Shown: piece after piece, positions 9,101 to 18,859 of the stretch | Position numbering within the stretch: position 1 is the stretch's first letter | Layout: each line of letters opens with the position of its first letter | Source: Streptosporangiaceae bacterium | GTDB lineage: Bacteria; Actinomycetota; Actinomycetes; Streptosporangiales; Streptosporangiaceae | DNA length: 64,000 nt | Direction of reading: 5' to 3' | Assembly (NCBI GenBank): GCA_019239975.1 | Contig: JAFAZE010000035.1 | Location: forward strand, 1 to 64,000 | Made by a program: the position numbers and the translations under genes | Notes under the pieces: generated by a model | Databases searched by the model: none | Told to the model about the DNA's origin: nothing | The model's input: the letters and a program-made list of their open reading frames with translations, nothing else

Positions 9101-9800
9101 GGGCGGCGGGCCGGGGGCGGCGGGGTGGGCGGAAAAAAGATCCAGCGTCGGCTACGAGGAGCTGGTCGAGACCGAGGGGCGGCCGCGGCTGCGGATGTGG
9201 CTGGAGCGGATGCAGACCGAGGGGCTGCTGCAGGCCGCCGTCGTCTACGGCTACTTCCGGTGCGCGAGCGCGGGCAACGACCTCATCGTGCTCGGCGAGG
9301 ACGGCCGGGAGCTCGAGCGGTTCACGTTCCCCCGGCAGCGGCGCGACCGGCGGCTGTGCCTGGCCGACTACTTCCGGCCCGCGCCGGAGACCGACGTGGT
9401 GGCCCTCCAGCTCGCGACGATGGGGTCACGGGTGAGCGAGGCGACGGCCGAGCTGTTCGCGAAGAATGCCTACCGTGATTACCTCGAGCTGCACGGGCTG
9501 TCCGTCCAGCTCACCGAGGCGCTCGCTGAGTACTGGCACGCGAGGGTCAGGCGTGAGCTCGGGATCGACGGGGCCGACCCGGACGACCTCGAGGGCTTCT
9601 TCCGCGTCGGCTACCAGGGCGCCCGGTACTCGATCGGCTACCCCGCCTGCCCGGATCTCGCCGACCGCGCGAAGATCGCCAGGCTGCTCGAGCCCGGGCG
9701 GGTCGGCGTCGAGCTCTCGGAGGAGATGCAGCTGCACCCGGAGCAGTCCACCGACGCGATCGTCGTCCACCACCCCGAAGCAAAGTACTTCAGCGTATGA
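6192..9800 (+). CDS. metH: Cobalamin-dependent methionine synthase
   Basis: 1202 aa. MetH transfers a methyl group from 5-methyltetrahydrofolate to homocysteine through methylcobalamin. Domains in order: homocysteine/zinc barrel (1-325, zinc ligands C234, C300, C301), pterin barrel (about 345-610), cap (about 620-720), cobalamin domain (about 725-860, axial ligand H744 in 'DVHDIG'), AdoMet activation domain (about 927-1202). All modules are intact. A ~60-residue Gly/Ser/Arg-rich linker between the cobalamin and activation domains is unusual and contains two similar DNA hairpins (8858-8913). Start ATG 6192 has 'aggga' upstream. No cobalamin riboswitch is visible in the 150-bp leader. The HAD gene overlaps its stop by 4 bp. 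Confidence 0.95.
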   Translation: MGGLAANQGTERAVELRSALAERVVVADGAMGTMLQASEATADDFGGLEGCNEILNSTRPDIVRSVHKAYLAAGADCVTTNTFGANLGNLGEYGIPERIGELSELGAMLARETADRFATGDRPRWVLGSIGPGTKLPTLGHVTFRELRDSYQENAEGLLRGGADALIIETCPDLLQAKAAVIGAKRAVARLAPHALVIAQLTIETSGTMLLGTEIGAALTALEPLGIDMIGLNCATGPGEMSEHLRYLAAHSRIPLSCEPNAGLPELSAVGAHYPLTPAQLADAHDRFTREFGLSLAGGCCGTTPEHIAAVAERVGGRELARRRPRPEPGVASLYSHVPFRQDTAFLAIGERTNANGSKAFREAMTEGRYEDCVAIARGQTRDGAHLLDVCVDYVGRDGVRDMREIAGRLATAATLPLVLDSTEPSVIEAGLELIGGRTVINSVNYEDGDGPKSRTARVMPMVREHGAAVIALTIDENGQARTADWKLAVATRLIEDLTGNWGMRLEDIIVDCLTFPIATGQEETRRDALETIEAIAALKRRYPDVQTTLGISNVSFGLKPAARAVLNSVFLAECVRAGLDSAIVHPSRIVPLARIPDEQRQVALDLVYDRRRDGYDPLARLLELFEGAGTAELKAGRAAELAALPLWERLKRRIIDGERNGLEGDLEEALAQRPALAIVNDVLLDGMKTVGDLFGSGQMQLPFVLQSAEVMKAAVGYLEPHMDRSGESGRGTIVLATVKGDVHDIGKNLVDIILSNNGYDVVNIGIKQPISAIIAAAEEHDADVIGMSGLLVKSTVVMRDNLAELNSRGLAGRWPVLLGGAALTRAYVEQDLAALFSGEVRYARDAFEGLRLMDAAMAVKRGEPGAALPERRTRRVRQRPSSGELAGQGPDDASDPAGGTRWRSGSPEKDVAGGDTTARSGISKDFPVPEPPFWGTRVIKGIPLAEYAAFLDERATFMGQWGLKPGRGQGGGPGAAGWAEKRSSVGYEELVETEGRPRLRMWLERMQTEGLLQAAVVYGYFRCASAGNDLIVLGEDGRELERFTFPRQRRDRRLCLADYFRPAPETDVVALQLATMGSRVSEATAELFAKNAYRDYLELHGLSVQLTEALAEYWHARVRRELGIDGADPDDLEGFFRVGYQGARYSIGYPACPDLADRAKIARLLEPGRVGVELSEEMQLHPEQSTDAIVVHHPEAKYFSV
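8858..8913. repeat. Twin palindromes inside metH linker
   Basis: Two 25-bp palindromic units (8858-8882 and 8889-8913) are 84 % identical to each other and repeat with a 31-bp spacing. Unit 2 has a perfect 8-bp stem (gggacccg / cgggtccc) around a 9-nt loop. Unit 1 has the same layout with a shorter perfect core (cgatg-acg-catcg). They encode part of the non-conserved linker of MetH. They look like a REP-type element that has inserted in frame. Confidence 0.7.
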
Positions 9801-10447
9801 CGGCAGGCCTCGCGGCGGTGCTGTTCGACATGGATGGGCTCCTGGTCGACTCCGAGCCGCTCTGGCTGGAGGTCGAAACCCAGGTCATGGCGCGGCTCGG
9901 CGCGCCGTGGTCCGAGACCGACCAGCAGGCCCTGCTCGGCGGCAGCCTGGAGCGGACCGTGAGTTACCTGCTCGCGAAGGCGACCCGGCCGGTGCCCCGT
10001 GCGGTGGTCGCCGAGTGGATGATGGACGGGATCGTGGAGCTCGTCCACGAGCGCGGCGTGCCGGTGCGGCCGGGCGCGCGCGAGCTGCTCGCCGAGGTGG
10101 CCGCGGCGGGCGTGCCGTACGCGCTGGTGACGTCCTCGCAGCGGGTGTTCGCGGACGTGGTGCTCGCGAGCACTGGGATGAGGTTCGGTGTGGTGGTGTG
10201 CGGGGAGGACGTGACCGCGACCAAGCCCGACCCCGAGCCGTACCTCCTGGCGGCCAAGCTGCTCTGCACCGACCCGGCGCGCTGCGTCGTGCTCGAGGAC
10301 TCGCCGAACGGGGTGGCCTCCGCCGAGGGCGCGGGCTGCCGCGTCGTCGCCGTCCCCTCGCTGGTGCCCATTCCCCCCGCCCCGGGCCGGGTCGTGGTGG
10401 GCTCGCTGCGCGATGTCGGTCTCGCCGCCCTGCGCGCGCTCGCGTGA
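9797..10447 (+). CDS. HAD superfamily hydrolase (beta-phosphoglucomutase-like)
   Basis: 216 aa. Motif I is 'FDMDGLLVDSE' (nucleophile D9, acid/base D11), motif II is a Thr/Ser in 'ALVTSSQ', and motif III/IV are a lysine in 'TKPDPEPY' and 'VLEDSPNG'. This is a typical subclass I phosphatase or phosphomutase with a helical cap. The substrate is unknown. The ATG overlaps the metH stop (ATGA), so the gene is co-translated with metH, an arrangement I recall from other actinomycetes. Confidence 0.9.
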   Translation: MTAGLAAVLFDMDGLLVDSEPLWLEVETQVMARLGAPWSETDQQALLGGSLERTVSYLLAKATRPVPRAVVAEWMMDGIVELVHERGVPVRPGARELLAEVAAAGVPYALVTSSQRVFADVVLASTGMRFGVVVCGEDVTATKPDPEPYLLAAKLLCTDPARCVVLEDSPNGVASAEGAGCRVVAVPSLVPIPPAPGRVVVGSLRDVGLAALRALA

Positions 10448-10526
10448 CTCCCACTCCCCGGGATGTGTAACGATGGATGGAGCCGGGGGCTACGGGGCCG
10501 CTCCCCGGGCTAGCAGGGAGGCGCCG

Positions 10527-11078
10527 ATGTCGACCTACAACAGCATCGCCTGGCTGCCCCTGTGCGCCGGGCTGACCGGCATCGGGGTGGTCCTCAGCGT
10601 CACCATCGGCCGCCGGCGGGGCATGCGGGCGATGCTCCGCGGCGTCGCGTGGTCGCTGCTGCCGCTCGCCGCGTACCTGACCGGCTCGATCGAGATGTTC
10701 TGGAAGATCGGGTCGGCGATCGGGGACTACGCGAAGTCGTTCGTGTTCTCGCCCAAGGTGTGGTCGGGTATCGCCGTGGCCGGGCTCGCGCTCGTCCTGT
10801 TCGTGGCGTCCGGCGGAAGACGGCGCGCGCGGGCCAGGCGGCGCGCGGCGCGCGAGGGCACCGGCACGGACGTCGTCCCGGCGGGGGATCAGCGGGCGGT
10901 GCCGGCGGCGTCACGGCCGGCCGCCACGGCGACGGCCGGCGATGCTGCTAAGGTACCCGTCGTGGCGGACACCAGAGCCGCCGCGGGGGCGAAGCGGGGC
11001 AGGAAGGGCGGCGGCGACGCGGATGACGATGACATGAGGGAGATCGAGGAGATACTGCGCCGCCGCGGGATCAGCTGA
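10527..11078 (+). CDS. Small integral membrane protein
   Basis: 183 aa from ATG 10527, chosen because 'gggagg' lies 6 bp upstream. There are two to three hydrophobic segments (residues about 8-28, 38-55 and 78-98), then a strongly basic stretch and a charged tail ending in 'DDDDMREIEEILRRRGIS'. I recognise it only as a membrane protein often found behind metH in actinomycetes. No catalytic motif is visible. Confidence 0.7.
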   Translation: MSTYNSIAWLPLCAGLTGIGVVLSVTIGRRRGMRAMLRGVAWSLLPLAAYLTGSIEMFWKIGSAIGDYAKSFVFSPKVWSGIAVAGLALVLFVASGGRRRARARRRAAREGTGTDVVPAGDQRAVPAASRPAATATAGDAAKVPVVADTRAAAGAKRGRKGGGDADDDDMREIEEILRRRGIS

Positions 11079-11454
11079 CGCAGGGCGCTGCTCCGCACGC
11101 AGCCCGCGTACGGTCAGCACCCAGCTCGCGGGTACCCGCTAGTAACTTACCGTGATCCGGTGGAGGCTGTCCGGATTGTCACAATCCGGTGTAGGGGACC
11201 CCGTACGTCGCGTTTCGTACCTCAAGTAATGGTCTGCGGCATATCATCGCAGCGAACACCGGATGTAACTTCCGCGTATCCCCGCATGACGAACAAGGAC
11301 GATTTTAGTCACAATCGAGCCACGACAGCAGGTTTGGGCTGGATTTTGGCGCCGGAAACGCACAATCTCTCCGGTAGGCAGTGATCATTAGCCAGGGGCC
11401 CAAGCGTTGCTGCCTCGCTTCAAGCTGACTGACATGACCAAAGGAACTTGACCC
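11079..11454. promoter_or_regulatory. 376-bp leader of the peptide-transport operon, with dyads
   Basis: No credible gene. It holds a 12-bp palindrome gcgggtacccgc at 11128-11139 and a 19-bp dyad ccggattgt-c-acaatccgg at 11171-11189 (9-bp perfect arms, one central base), which is the best operator candidate for the transporter. AT content is higher than in flanking genes, as expected for a promoter region. The binding-protein gene starts at 11455 with 'aaagga' upstream. Confidence 0.5.
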
Positions 11455-13311
11455 ATGATCAGCATGTCCAAGCGCATCGCTGGACTGACGATGGCGGCGG
11501 TGGCCGCCGCGGGCGGACTGGCCGCGTGCTCGTCGTCTGCTTCGTCGTCCGGCCCGGCGGCCAGCTCCGCGAAACCCGTGATGGGCGGGACGCTGCGCAT
11601 CGTCGCGGCCTCGGGACCGGACCACATCGACACGGTTCCCGCCTACTACACCGCGGATTACCAGCTGGAGCACGCCTACACCCGCCAACTCGTGCAGTAC
11701 CCGACCCAGGCGGCGACCAGCATCTCGAGCTCGGGCTGGAACGCAGACGTCACACCGGTCGCCGACATGGCCACCGAGGTGCCGACCACGGCCAACGGCG
11801 GGATCACCAACGGCGGAAAGACCTACACCTTCCACATCAAGCCCGGCGTGGACTGGAACACCACCCCGCCGCGCCCGGTCACCTCCCAGGACTTCGTCCG
11901 CGAGTTCAAGGCGTTCTTCAACCCGGTCAGCCCGGTCGGCAACCCGGTGTACTACACGAGCGCGATCGCCGGCCTGGCGAACTACGACAGCCAGGAGACC
12001 GCGTACTTCGCGAACGCCAAGACCCACCCGCCGACGGCGGCGAACATCGCGAACTTCCAGAACACGCACAGCATCTCCGGCATCGCGACGCCGAACTCCT
12101 CGACCATCCAGTTCACGCTGACGTCGGCGGCCACCGACTTCGTCTACATGCTGGCGATGCCGTTCGCCTCGGCCCGGCCGGTGGAGTACGACAGCTACGT
12201 GCCGAACAGCCTGCAGCTCGACCAGCACACGATCTCCGACGGCCCGTACCAGATCAGCTCCTACATCCCGGGCAAGTCGATCACGCTGGTCCGCAACCCG
12301 GCATGGAAGCAGTCCACGGACCCGCTGCGGCACGACTACGTGAACCAGATCGTGCTGACCGAGGGCGTCACCTCCGCCGAGACCCAGCTGTCCGACATGC
12401 AGGCCGGAACGCAGGACGTCATCAACGACACCCCGCTGAACGCGGCGTCGATCCCGTCGCTGGAGTCGTCGCACTCGCCGAACTTCTTCGTTTTCCCGTG
12501 GTCGACCACCCAGCCGTACCTGGTGTTCAACCTGCGCAGCCCGGACGCGAACGGCGCCGCCGGCAAGCTGCTGGTGCGCCAGGCGGTCGAGTACGGACTG
12601 GACAAGGTGGCCGTGCAGAAGGCCTACGGCGGCCCGACGGTCGCGACGATCATCAACTCGGCGATCCCGCCGGGCAACGTGGGCTACCAGAACTACAACC
12701 TGTACCCGGACAACAACGGGGCGGGCAACGTGGCCATGTGCAAGTCCGACCTGAGCAAGGCGGGCTACCCGAACGGGCTGTCGCTCGTCTACATGTACCC
12801 GAACGACTCGTCCAACACCCGCGCGTTCACCGCCATCCAGGCGTCGCTCGCGGCCTGCGGCATCCACCTCCAGGGCAAGCCGGAGCCCGGCTCCACGTTC
12901 TTCACCGACATGGGCAACGCGCCGGAGAACAACAAGCCCAATCAGTTCGACATCGGCCAGGCGGCCTGGGTGCCCGACTGGTTCGGCAACAATGGCCGCA
13001 CTATCATTCAGGCTCTGTTCCAGGGCCCGAACTGCGTCGTCAACACCGTTAACTACGGCTGCTATGACAACTCGCAGGTCAACTCGCTGATCACGCAGGC
13101 GGAGTCGGCGACCTCGCTGTCCGCCGCGGGTGCGGCCTGGCACCAGGCGGATGTGGACATCATGAAGGACGCCGCGATCGTGCCGATCGTCAGCCAGAAC
13201 TTCCCGCAGTACTCGAGCGCCCGGGTCAAGGGCATCGGCTATCAGACGGCGATGTTCGCGCCGAACATCGGCGCGCCGGACATCACCAACCTCTGGATAT
13301 CCGGCAGCTGA
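11455..13311 (+). CDS. Oligopeptide-type ABC transporter substrate-binding lipoprotein
   Basis: 618 aa, family 5 (DppA/OppA-like) solute-binding protein. The signal peptide ends in the lipobox 'GLAAC' (C25 would be lipidated), followed by a Ser-rich tether. The mature part begins with the family pattern 'GGTLRIV' and contains 'DGPYQISSY'. It should capture peptides (or a nickel or opine-like solute) outside the membrane for the four following gene products. Codons are strongly biased to GC-ending ones. A long hairpin after the stop separates it from the ATPase genes, which would raise its level over theirs. Confidence 0.92.
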   Translation: MISMSKRIAGLTMAAVAAAGGLAACSSSASSSGPAASSAKPVMGGTLRIVAASGPDHIDTVPAYYTADYQLEHAYTRQLVQYPTQAATSISSSGWNADVTPVADMATEVPTTANGGITNGGKTYTFHIKPGVDWNTTPPRPVTSQDFVREFKAFFNPVSPVGNPVYYTSAIAGLANYDSQETAYFANAKTHPPTAANIANFQNTHSISGIATPNSSTIQFTLTSAATDFVYMLAMPFASARPVEYDSYVPNSLQLDQHTISDGPYQISSYIPGKSITLVRNPAWKQSTDPLRHDYVNQIVLTEGVTSAETQLSDMQAGTQDVINDTPLNAASIPSLESSHSPNFFVFPWSTTQPYLVFNLRSPDANGAAGKLLVRQAVEYGLDKVAVQKAYGGPTVATIINSAIPPGNVGYQNYNLYPDNNGAGNVAMCKSDLSKAGYPNGLSLVYMYPNDSSNTRAFTAIQASLAACGIHLQGKPEPGSTFFTDMGNAPENNKPNQFDIGQAAWVPDWFGNNGRTIIQALFQGPNCVVNTVNYGCYDNSQVNSLITQAESATSLSAAGAAWHQADVDIMKDAAIVPIVSQNFPQYSSARVKGIGYQTAMFAPNIGAPDITNLWISGS

Positions 13312-13335
13312 TACGGGTAGTCCCGGCAGCGCACG

Positions 13336-13374
13336 ACTGACCCGGGGGGAGGACTACCGTCCCCCCGGGTCAGT
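13336..13374 (+). terminator. Strong hairpin between binding protein and ATPase genes
   Basis: Perfect 15-bp stem (actgacccgggggga / tccccccgggtcagt) with a 9-nt loop, 24 bp after the stop of the binding-protein gene. No U-run follows. Such intercistronic hairpins in binding-protein-first operons usually act as partial terminators or 3' stabilisers. Confidence 0.7.
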
Positions 13375-13520
13375 GCGGTAAGAAATCCAGATAGGCTCTC
13401 TGCCGGCTCCGTCACCGGACGGAGGGACTTGAGAGGCAACGTAGCGGTTTACGCGATGTTGTGCGACGCTTGCCGTGTCACCCCGCGCGTTGTGCCAGGT
13501 TGACCGGCTGGAGGAAAACA

Positions 13521-14632
13521 GTGACCCTGCTAGAAGTGAGGGACCTGACCGTCAGCTTCAACACGGCTGACGGGGTGGTCCAGGCAGTGCGCGGTGTGTC
13601 GTTCGGCGTCGATGCCGGGCGGACACTCGGCATCGTGGGTGAGTCAGGCAGCGGCAAGACCGTCCTGACGCAGACGCTGCTCGGGCTGACGCCGGGCGCG
13701 GACATCTCGGGCAGCGCGCGGTTCGACGAAAGGGACCTGCTGCAGCTGACCGAAGAAGAGATGCGCCACATCAGAGGCGAGCGCATCTCGGTGATCTTCC
13801 AGGATCCGCTGACGAGCCTGCACCCGCTGTACAAGGTCGGATGGCAGATATCGGAGCTGATCCGCGCCCACGACAAGTCCGTCTCGAAGAAAGATGCGGC
13901 CGAACGGGCGGTGGAGCTTCTCAGCCGGGTCGGCATCCCCCGCGCGGAGCGCCGGGTCAACGACTATCCCCACCAGTTCTCCGGCGGCATGCGGCAGCGG
14001 GCGATGATCGCGATGGCGCTGGCGCTGTCACCTCAGATGATCATCGCTGACGAGCCCACCACGGCGCTCGACGCCACCGTCCAGGCGCAGATCCTCGACC
14101 TGCTGCTCAGGCTGCAACGGGAGTCGGGGACCGCGCTGATCATGATCACCCACGACCTCGGGGTGGTGGCGGACATCGCCGACGAGGTCCTGGTCATGTA
14201 CGCCGGGCGGGCCGCGGAGAAGGCGCCCAAGCGGGAGGTCTTCTACACACCGCACCACCCGTATACGAAGGGCCTGCTGGAGTCGATACCCAGCAGCTCC
14301 GCCGCGGGCGACCGGCTGCGGCCGATCGCCGGCCAGCCGCCCAGCCTGATCAACCTGCCGTCTGGCTGCAAGTTCCACCCGCGGTGCGGTTATGTGATGG
14401 ACCGCTGCCTGTCCGAGGAGCCAGATCTGCGGCAGGTCGGCGAGTCCGGGTTCCACAATTCGGCCTGCTGGCTGCCTGCCGGGGCGGCGGGTCTCTCGGA
14501 GGAGGCGGAGGAACTCCGCGAGGAGGCCGTGCACGAGGAGCGTGGCGAGGCGGCGGCCGAGGTGGCGGAGGCCGTGGCCGCGGACGTGCCCGGCGTCGCG
14601 GTGGTCGGCATCGAGGGCGAAGGGGCGGCGGA

Positions 14633-14636
<4 letters not shown>
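13521..14636 (+). CDS. Peptide ABC transporter ATPase 1 (DppD/OppD-like)
   Basis: 371 aa. ABC ATPase with Walker A 'GESGSGKT', signature 'FSGGMRQR', Walker B 'MIIADEP' and the C-terminal oligopeptide-transporter extension that carries the Cys-containing 'GCKFHPRC' motif. Start GTG 13521 is preceded by ggagg. The last ~50 residues are acidic and Ala/Glu-rich, beyond the usual family end. Its stop overlaps the next start (GTGA). It energises the importer with the next ATPase. Confidence 0.93.
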
Positions 14637-15795
<1,159 letters not shown>

Positions 15796-15799
<4 letters not shown>

Positions 15800-16854
15800 G
15801 CATCACCGAAGTCGAGTTCGAGGCACAGGGCGCCGAGGCCGCGCAGGAGGTCGCCGGCAGAAGGATCGAGGGCCGCAGCCAGTGGCAGCTCACCTGGGCG
15901 CGGCTGCGGCGCGACAAGGTGGCCATCGGCTCGCTGATCGTGATCGTGATCATGGTCGCGCTGGCCATCGCCGCGCCGGCGTTCGTCTCCCTCACGGGGC
16001 ATCCGCCGAACACGGCGTACCCCATCACCGGCCAGGACGCGGCCGGCAACCCGGTGGGCCCGGGGACCAACGGCTTCTGGCTGGGCACCGACGGCACCGG
16101 CCGTGACCTGTTCATCCGCATCCTCTACGGCGCGCGCATCTCGCTGTTCGTCGGCGTGCTGACCACCGCGATCGGCACCGTCGCCGGCGTGGCCGTGGGC
16201 CTGATGGCCGGGTTCTTCGGCGGGTTCGTGGACAACGTTCTCGCCCGCATCACGGACGCTGTGCTCGCCTTCCCATACATCGTGCTCGCGCTCGCGCTCG
16301 CGGTCGTGCTCGGCCCGAGCCTCAGCGTGATCATCGCGGTCATCTCGTTCTTCGCCTGGGCCGGGATCGCCCGGATAGTCCGCGGGCAGACGCTGTCCAT
16401 CAAGGAGAAGGAGTACATCGAGGCGGCCAGATCGCTCGGTGCGGGACCGTTCCGGATCATGTTCTTCGACATCCTGCCGAACCTGCTGGCCCCCGTGCTG
16501 GTGCTCGCCACGCTGTACATCCCGCAGGCCGTGGTCTTCGAGGCCACGCTGTCCTACCTCGGCCTGGGCATCCAGCCGCCGACGGCGAGCTGGGGAAACC
16601 TCCTGTCCGACGCGCAGAACTTCTACCAGCAGGCGTGGTGGTACGTCGTGTTCCCGGCCGCCGCCCTGCTGATCACGACGCTCGCCTTCAACCTGCTCGG
16701 CGACGGCATCAGGGACGCGATGGACCCGCGCACCGAGCGCGTGCTCGCCGGCCGGCGGCGGCGCAAGCGCCGCAAGCCGCGGGCGTCCGGGCCTGGCGGT
16801 CCCACGGCCGAGTTCCCCGACCCGGTGCGCCAGGTAGCACCGCCGACACCGTAG
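15796..16854 (+). CDS. Peptide ABC transporter permease (DppC/OppC-like)
   Basis: 352 aa. A cytoplasmic N-terminus, a first membrane segment at about 50-75, a large external loop with 'WLGTDGTGRDLF', then the five-helix BPD_transp_1 core with the EAA-type loop 'EAARSLGAGPFRIMFFDILPN', which docks onto the ATPases. The C-terminus is basic and Pro-rich. It overlaps the preceding gene by 4 bp and is 12 bp from the next permease. Confidence 0.93.
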
Positions 16855-16866
16855 GAGGGCGGTCTC

Positions 16867-17832
16867 ATGGCAATCGCTGGTTTCCTCATCCGCCGCATCC
16901 TCACCGGGATCGTGGTGGTCTGGCTGGTCTCCACGGGAGCGTTCTTCCTGTTCTTCGCCCGCCCGGTGGCGACCGTCGCCCGCCAGCTGGCGGGCCATGC
17001 GGCCACCCCGCAGGTTATCGCCGAGGTCATCAGGAACCTCGGCCTCGACCAGCCGATCATGGTGCAGTACTGGCACTTCCTCGACAACCTCGTGCACGGC
17101 AACCTGGGTTACTCGTACTTCACCCAGGAGCCGGTGAACACGATGCTCAAGCAGGACCTGCCGCCCACCATCTCAGTGGTCGTCGGCGGCGTGATCATCT
17201 GGCTGGTGGTCGGGATCGGGGTCGGCATCATCAGCGCCACCAGGCCGCGCAGCTGGTTCGACCGGGTTTCCAACATCCTGGTGCTTGTCGGCCTGTCGAT
17301 GCCGGTGTTCGTGATCGGCGAGCTGCTCATCCTCGTCGTGTTCCTGCCGCTGAACCGGCACGGGATCACCTGGATCAATACCGGCTACGCCGGTATCTCG
17401 CAGGGCATCGGCGTCTGGATGGGCCACATGATCCTGCCCTGGATCACGCTCGCGGCCGTGTACGCCGCCGTCTACACCCGGCTGACCCGCGGCCAGCTGC
17501 TGGACACGCTCGGCGAGGACTACATCCGCACGGCCAGGGCCAAGGGCCTGTCGGAGCGGCGGGTTACCTTCCGGCACGGCGTCCGCGCGGCGCTCACGCC
17601 GGTGGTCTCCCAGCTTGGCGTGGACGTCGGGCAGCTGCTCGGCGGCGTCGTCGTGGTGGAGTCGGTGTTCGGGCTCGGCGGCCTCGGCCAGACGTCCGTG
17701 CAGGCGATCTACACCGACAACCTCCCAGTGATCATCGGCTTCGTGATCGTCGCCGCCGCGTTCGTCGTGATCGCGAACATCATCGTGGACCTGACGTACG
17801 CGCTGCTCGACCCGCGGGTCCGGATCACCTGA
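16867..17832 (+). CDS. Peptide ABC transporter permease (DppB/OppB-like)
   Basis: 321 aa. Starts with the family pattern 'FLIRRILTGIVVVWLVSTGAFF' (first membrane helix), followed by the external domain and five further helices; the EAA loop is 'RTARAKGLSERRVTFRHG'. It forms the channel with the preceding permease. Ribosome site 'aggagggcg' precedes the ATG. It is the last gene of the importer operon. Confidence 0.93.
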   Translation: MAIAGFLIRRILTGIVVVWLVSTGAFFLFFARPVATVARQLAGHAATPQVIAEVIRNLGLDQPIMVQYWHFLDNLVHGNLGYSYFTQEPVNTMLKQDLPPTISVVVGGVIIWLVVGIGVGIISATRPRSWFDRVSNILVLVGLSMPVFVIGELLILVVFLPLNRHGITWINTGYAGISQGIGVWMGHMILPWITLAAVYAAVYTRLTRGQLLDTLGEDYIRTARAKGLSERRVTFRHGVRAALTPVVSQLGVDVGQLLGGVVVVESVFGLGGLGQTSVQAIYTDNLPVIIGFVIVAAAFVVIANIIVDLTYALLDPRVRIT

Positions 17833-17835
17833 CCC

Positions 17836-18699
17836 GTGTCGCCCGGCCCAGCTCAGCCCGGCAGGCCCGTTCGTCCCGCCCCGGCCGAGCCCCCTTCGCG
17901 GCCCGAACCCACCTTCGGCGCGCCGGCCGAGCCCGCCTCCGCCGGGGCGCGCGAGTCCGCCTCACCCGGGGTGCGCCGGCCCGCCTCCGCTTCCGCCGCG
18001 GCCGCGGGCCGCGAGGTCTTCCGCCTCGCTCCGCCCGTCGTCTTCTGGTGGGTGTGGGTCGCCTTCGCCGTGGCGAACGTCGCCGACTTCGCGATCCAGG
18101 GCGCGTCGGCCCGGTTCGCGGCCGTGGTGACCGCCATCCTGATGACGGTCACCGGGCTCGCCTATGCCCTCGCGCTGCGCCCGAAGGTAGCCGCCGACGA
18201 GACCGGGGTCACCGTGGTGAACCCGTTCCGCCTGCATCACGTGCCCTGGAGCCTGATCCAGGCCGTGGACACGGGGGACTGGGTGCGGATCCATTACGCC
18301 CCGGCCGGCGGCGCGCCGAGCAGCGCGAAGGCGAAGGTCGTCTATTGCTGGGCGCTGTATGTCTCGGCGCGGACCAAGCGCAAGACAGCGCGCCTGACCC
18401 GTCGCCCGGAGCGCTACGGGATGCCGCGGCAGGGCGGCCTGTTCCGGTTCCAGACTCCCGGCTGGCTCGCCGGGCAGCAGGGGAACGCCGAGGACTCGCG
18501 GCTCCCGGAGGAGGCCAGATACCTGGCCTCGCTGCCGGTGACCAAGGCGATAGCCGTCCGGCTGGACACCCGCGCGGAGAAGGAACGCGCCCGCGCTGCG
18601 GACGCCGCCCCCGCCGGGGTGACCGCGCGCTGGATGTGGCTGCCCGCCGCCGCCATAGCGGTACCGGCCCTCGCCCTCCTCATCATCGCGCTGCTCTAA
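17836..18699 (+). CDS. Membrane protein with bacterial PH-like domain
   Basis: 287 aa from GTG 17836, only 4 bp after the permease stop. A Pro/Ala-rich cytoplasmic N-terminus (1-60) is followed by two membrane helices (about 68-88 and 93-113). A globular domain follows, with 'ADETGVTVVNPFRLHHVPWSLI', the pattern of bacterial PH (bPH_6-type) domains. A single C-terminal helix closes the protein. The function is unknown. The close spacing implies co-transcription with the peptide importer, but I see no functional link. Confidence 0.75.
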   Translation: MSPGPAQPGRPVRPAPAEPPSRPEPTFGAPAEPASAGARESASPGVRRPASASAAAAGREVFRLAPPVVFWWVWVAFAVANVADFAIQGASARFAAVVTAILMTVTGLAYALALRPKVAADETGVTVVNPFRLHHVPWSLIQAVDTGDWVRIHYAPAGGAPSSAKAKVVYCWALYVSARTKRKTARLTRRPERYGMPRQGGLFRFQTPGWLAGQQGNAEDSRLPEEARYLASLPVTKAIAVRLDTRAEKERARAADAAPAGVTARWMWLPAAAIAVPALALLIIALL

Positions 18700-18789
18700 C
18701 GCCCCTCCGCCCACCCCCGGGCACCTGCGCCCCCAGCCACGTCCCGCCCGGCTCCCTCACGCCCGGCACCTGCGCCCCCCGACACTTCC

Positions 18790-18844
18790 GGGGCCGCTGG
18801 CGCAATCGGCCCCACTGGACGGGGCCAGATACGCCAGCGGCCCC
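18790..18844. repeat. 55-bp palindromic repeat, copy 3
   Basis: Third copy of the element at 90-144 and 1165-1219, same orientation as copy 2 with a few substitutions, mostly in the inner hairpin. It lies between two convergent genes (stops at 18699 and 18860), so here it could also act as a bidirectional transcript end. Confidence 0.85.
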
Positions 18845-18859
18845 GCGGCAAGAGCGCGC

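Noticed and set aside
11160..11384. 74-codon frame in the leader of the peptide importer.
   Set aside because: Atypical composition, no ribosome site, contains the operator-like dyad; regulatory region preferred.
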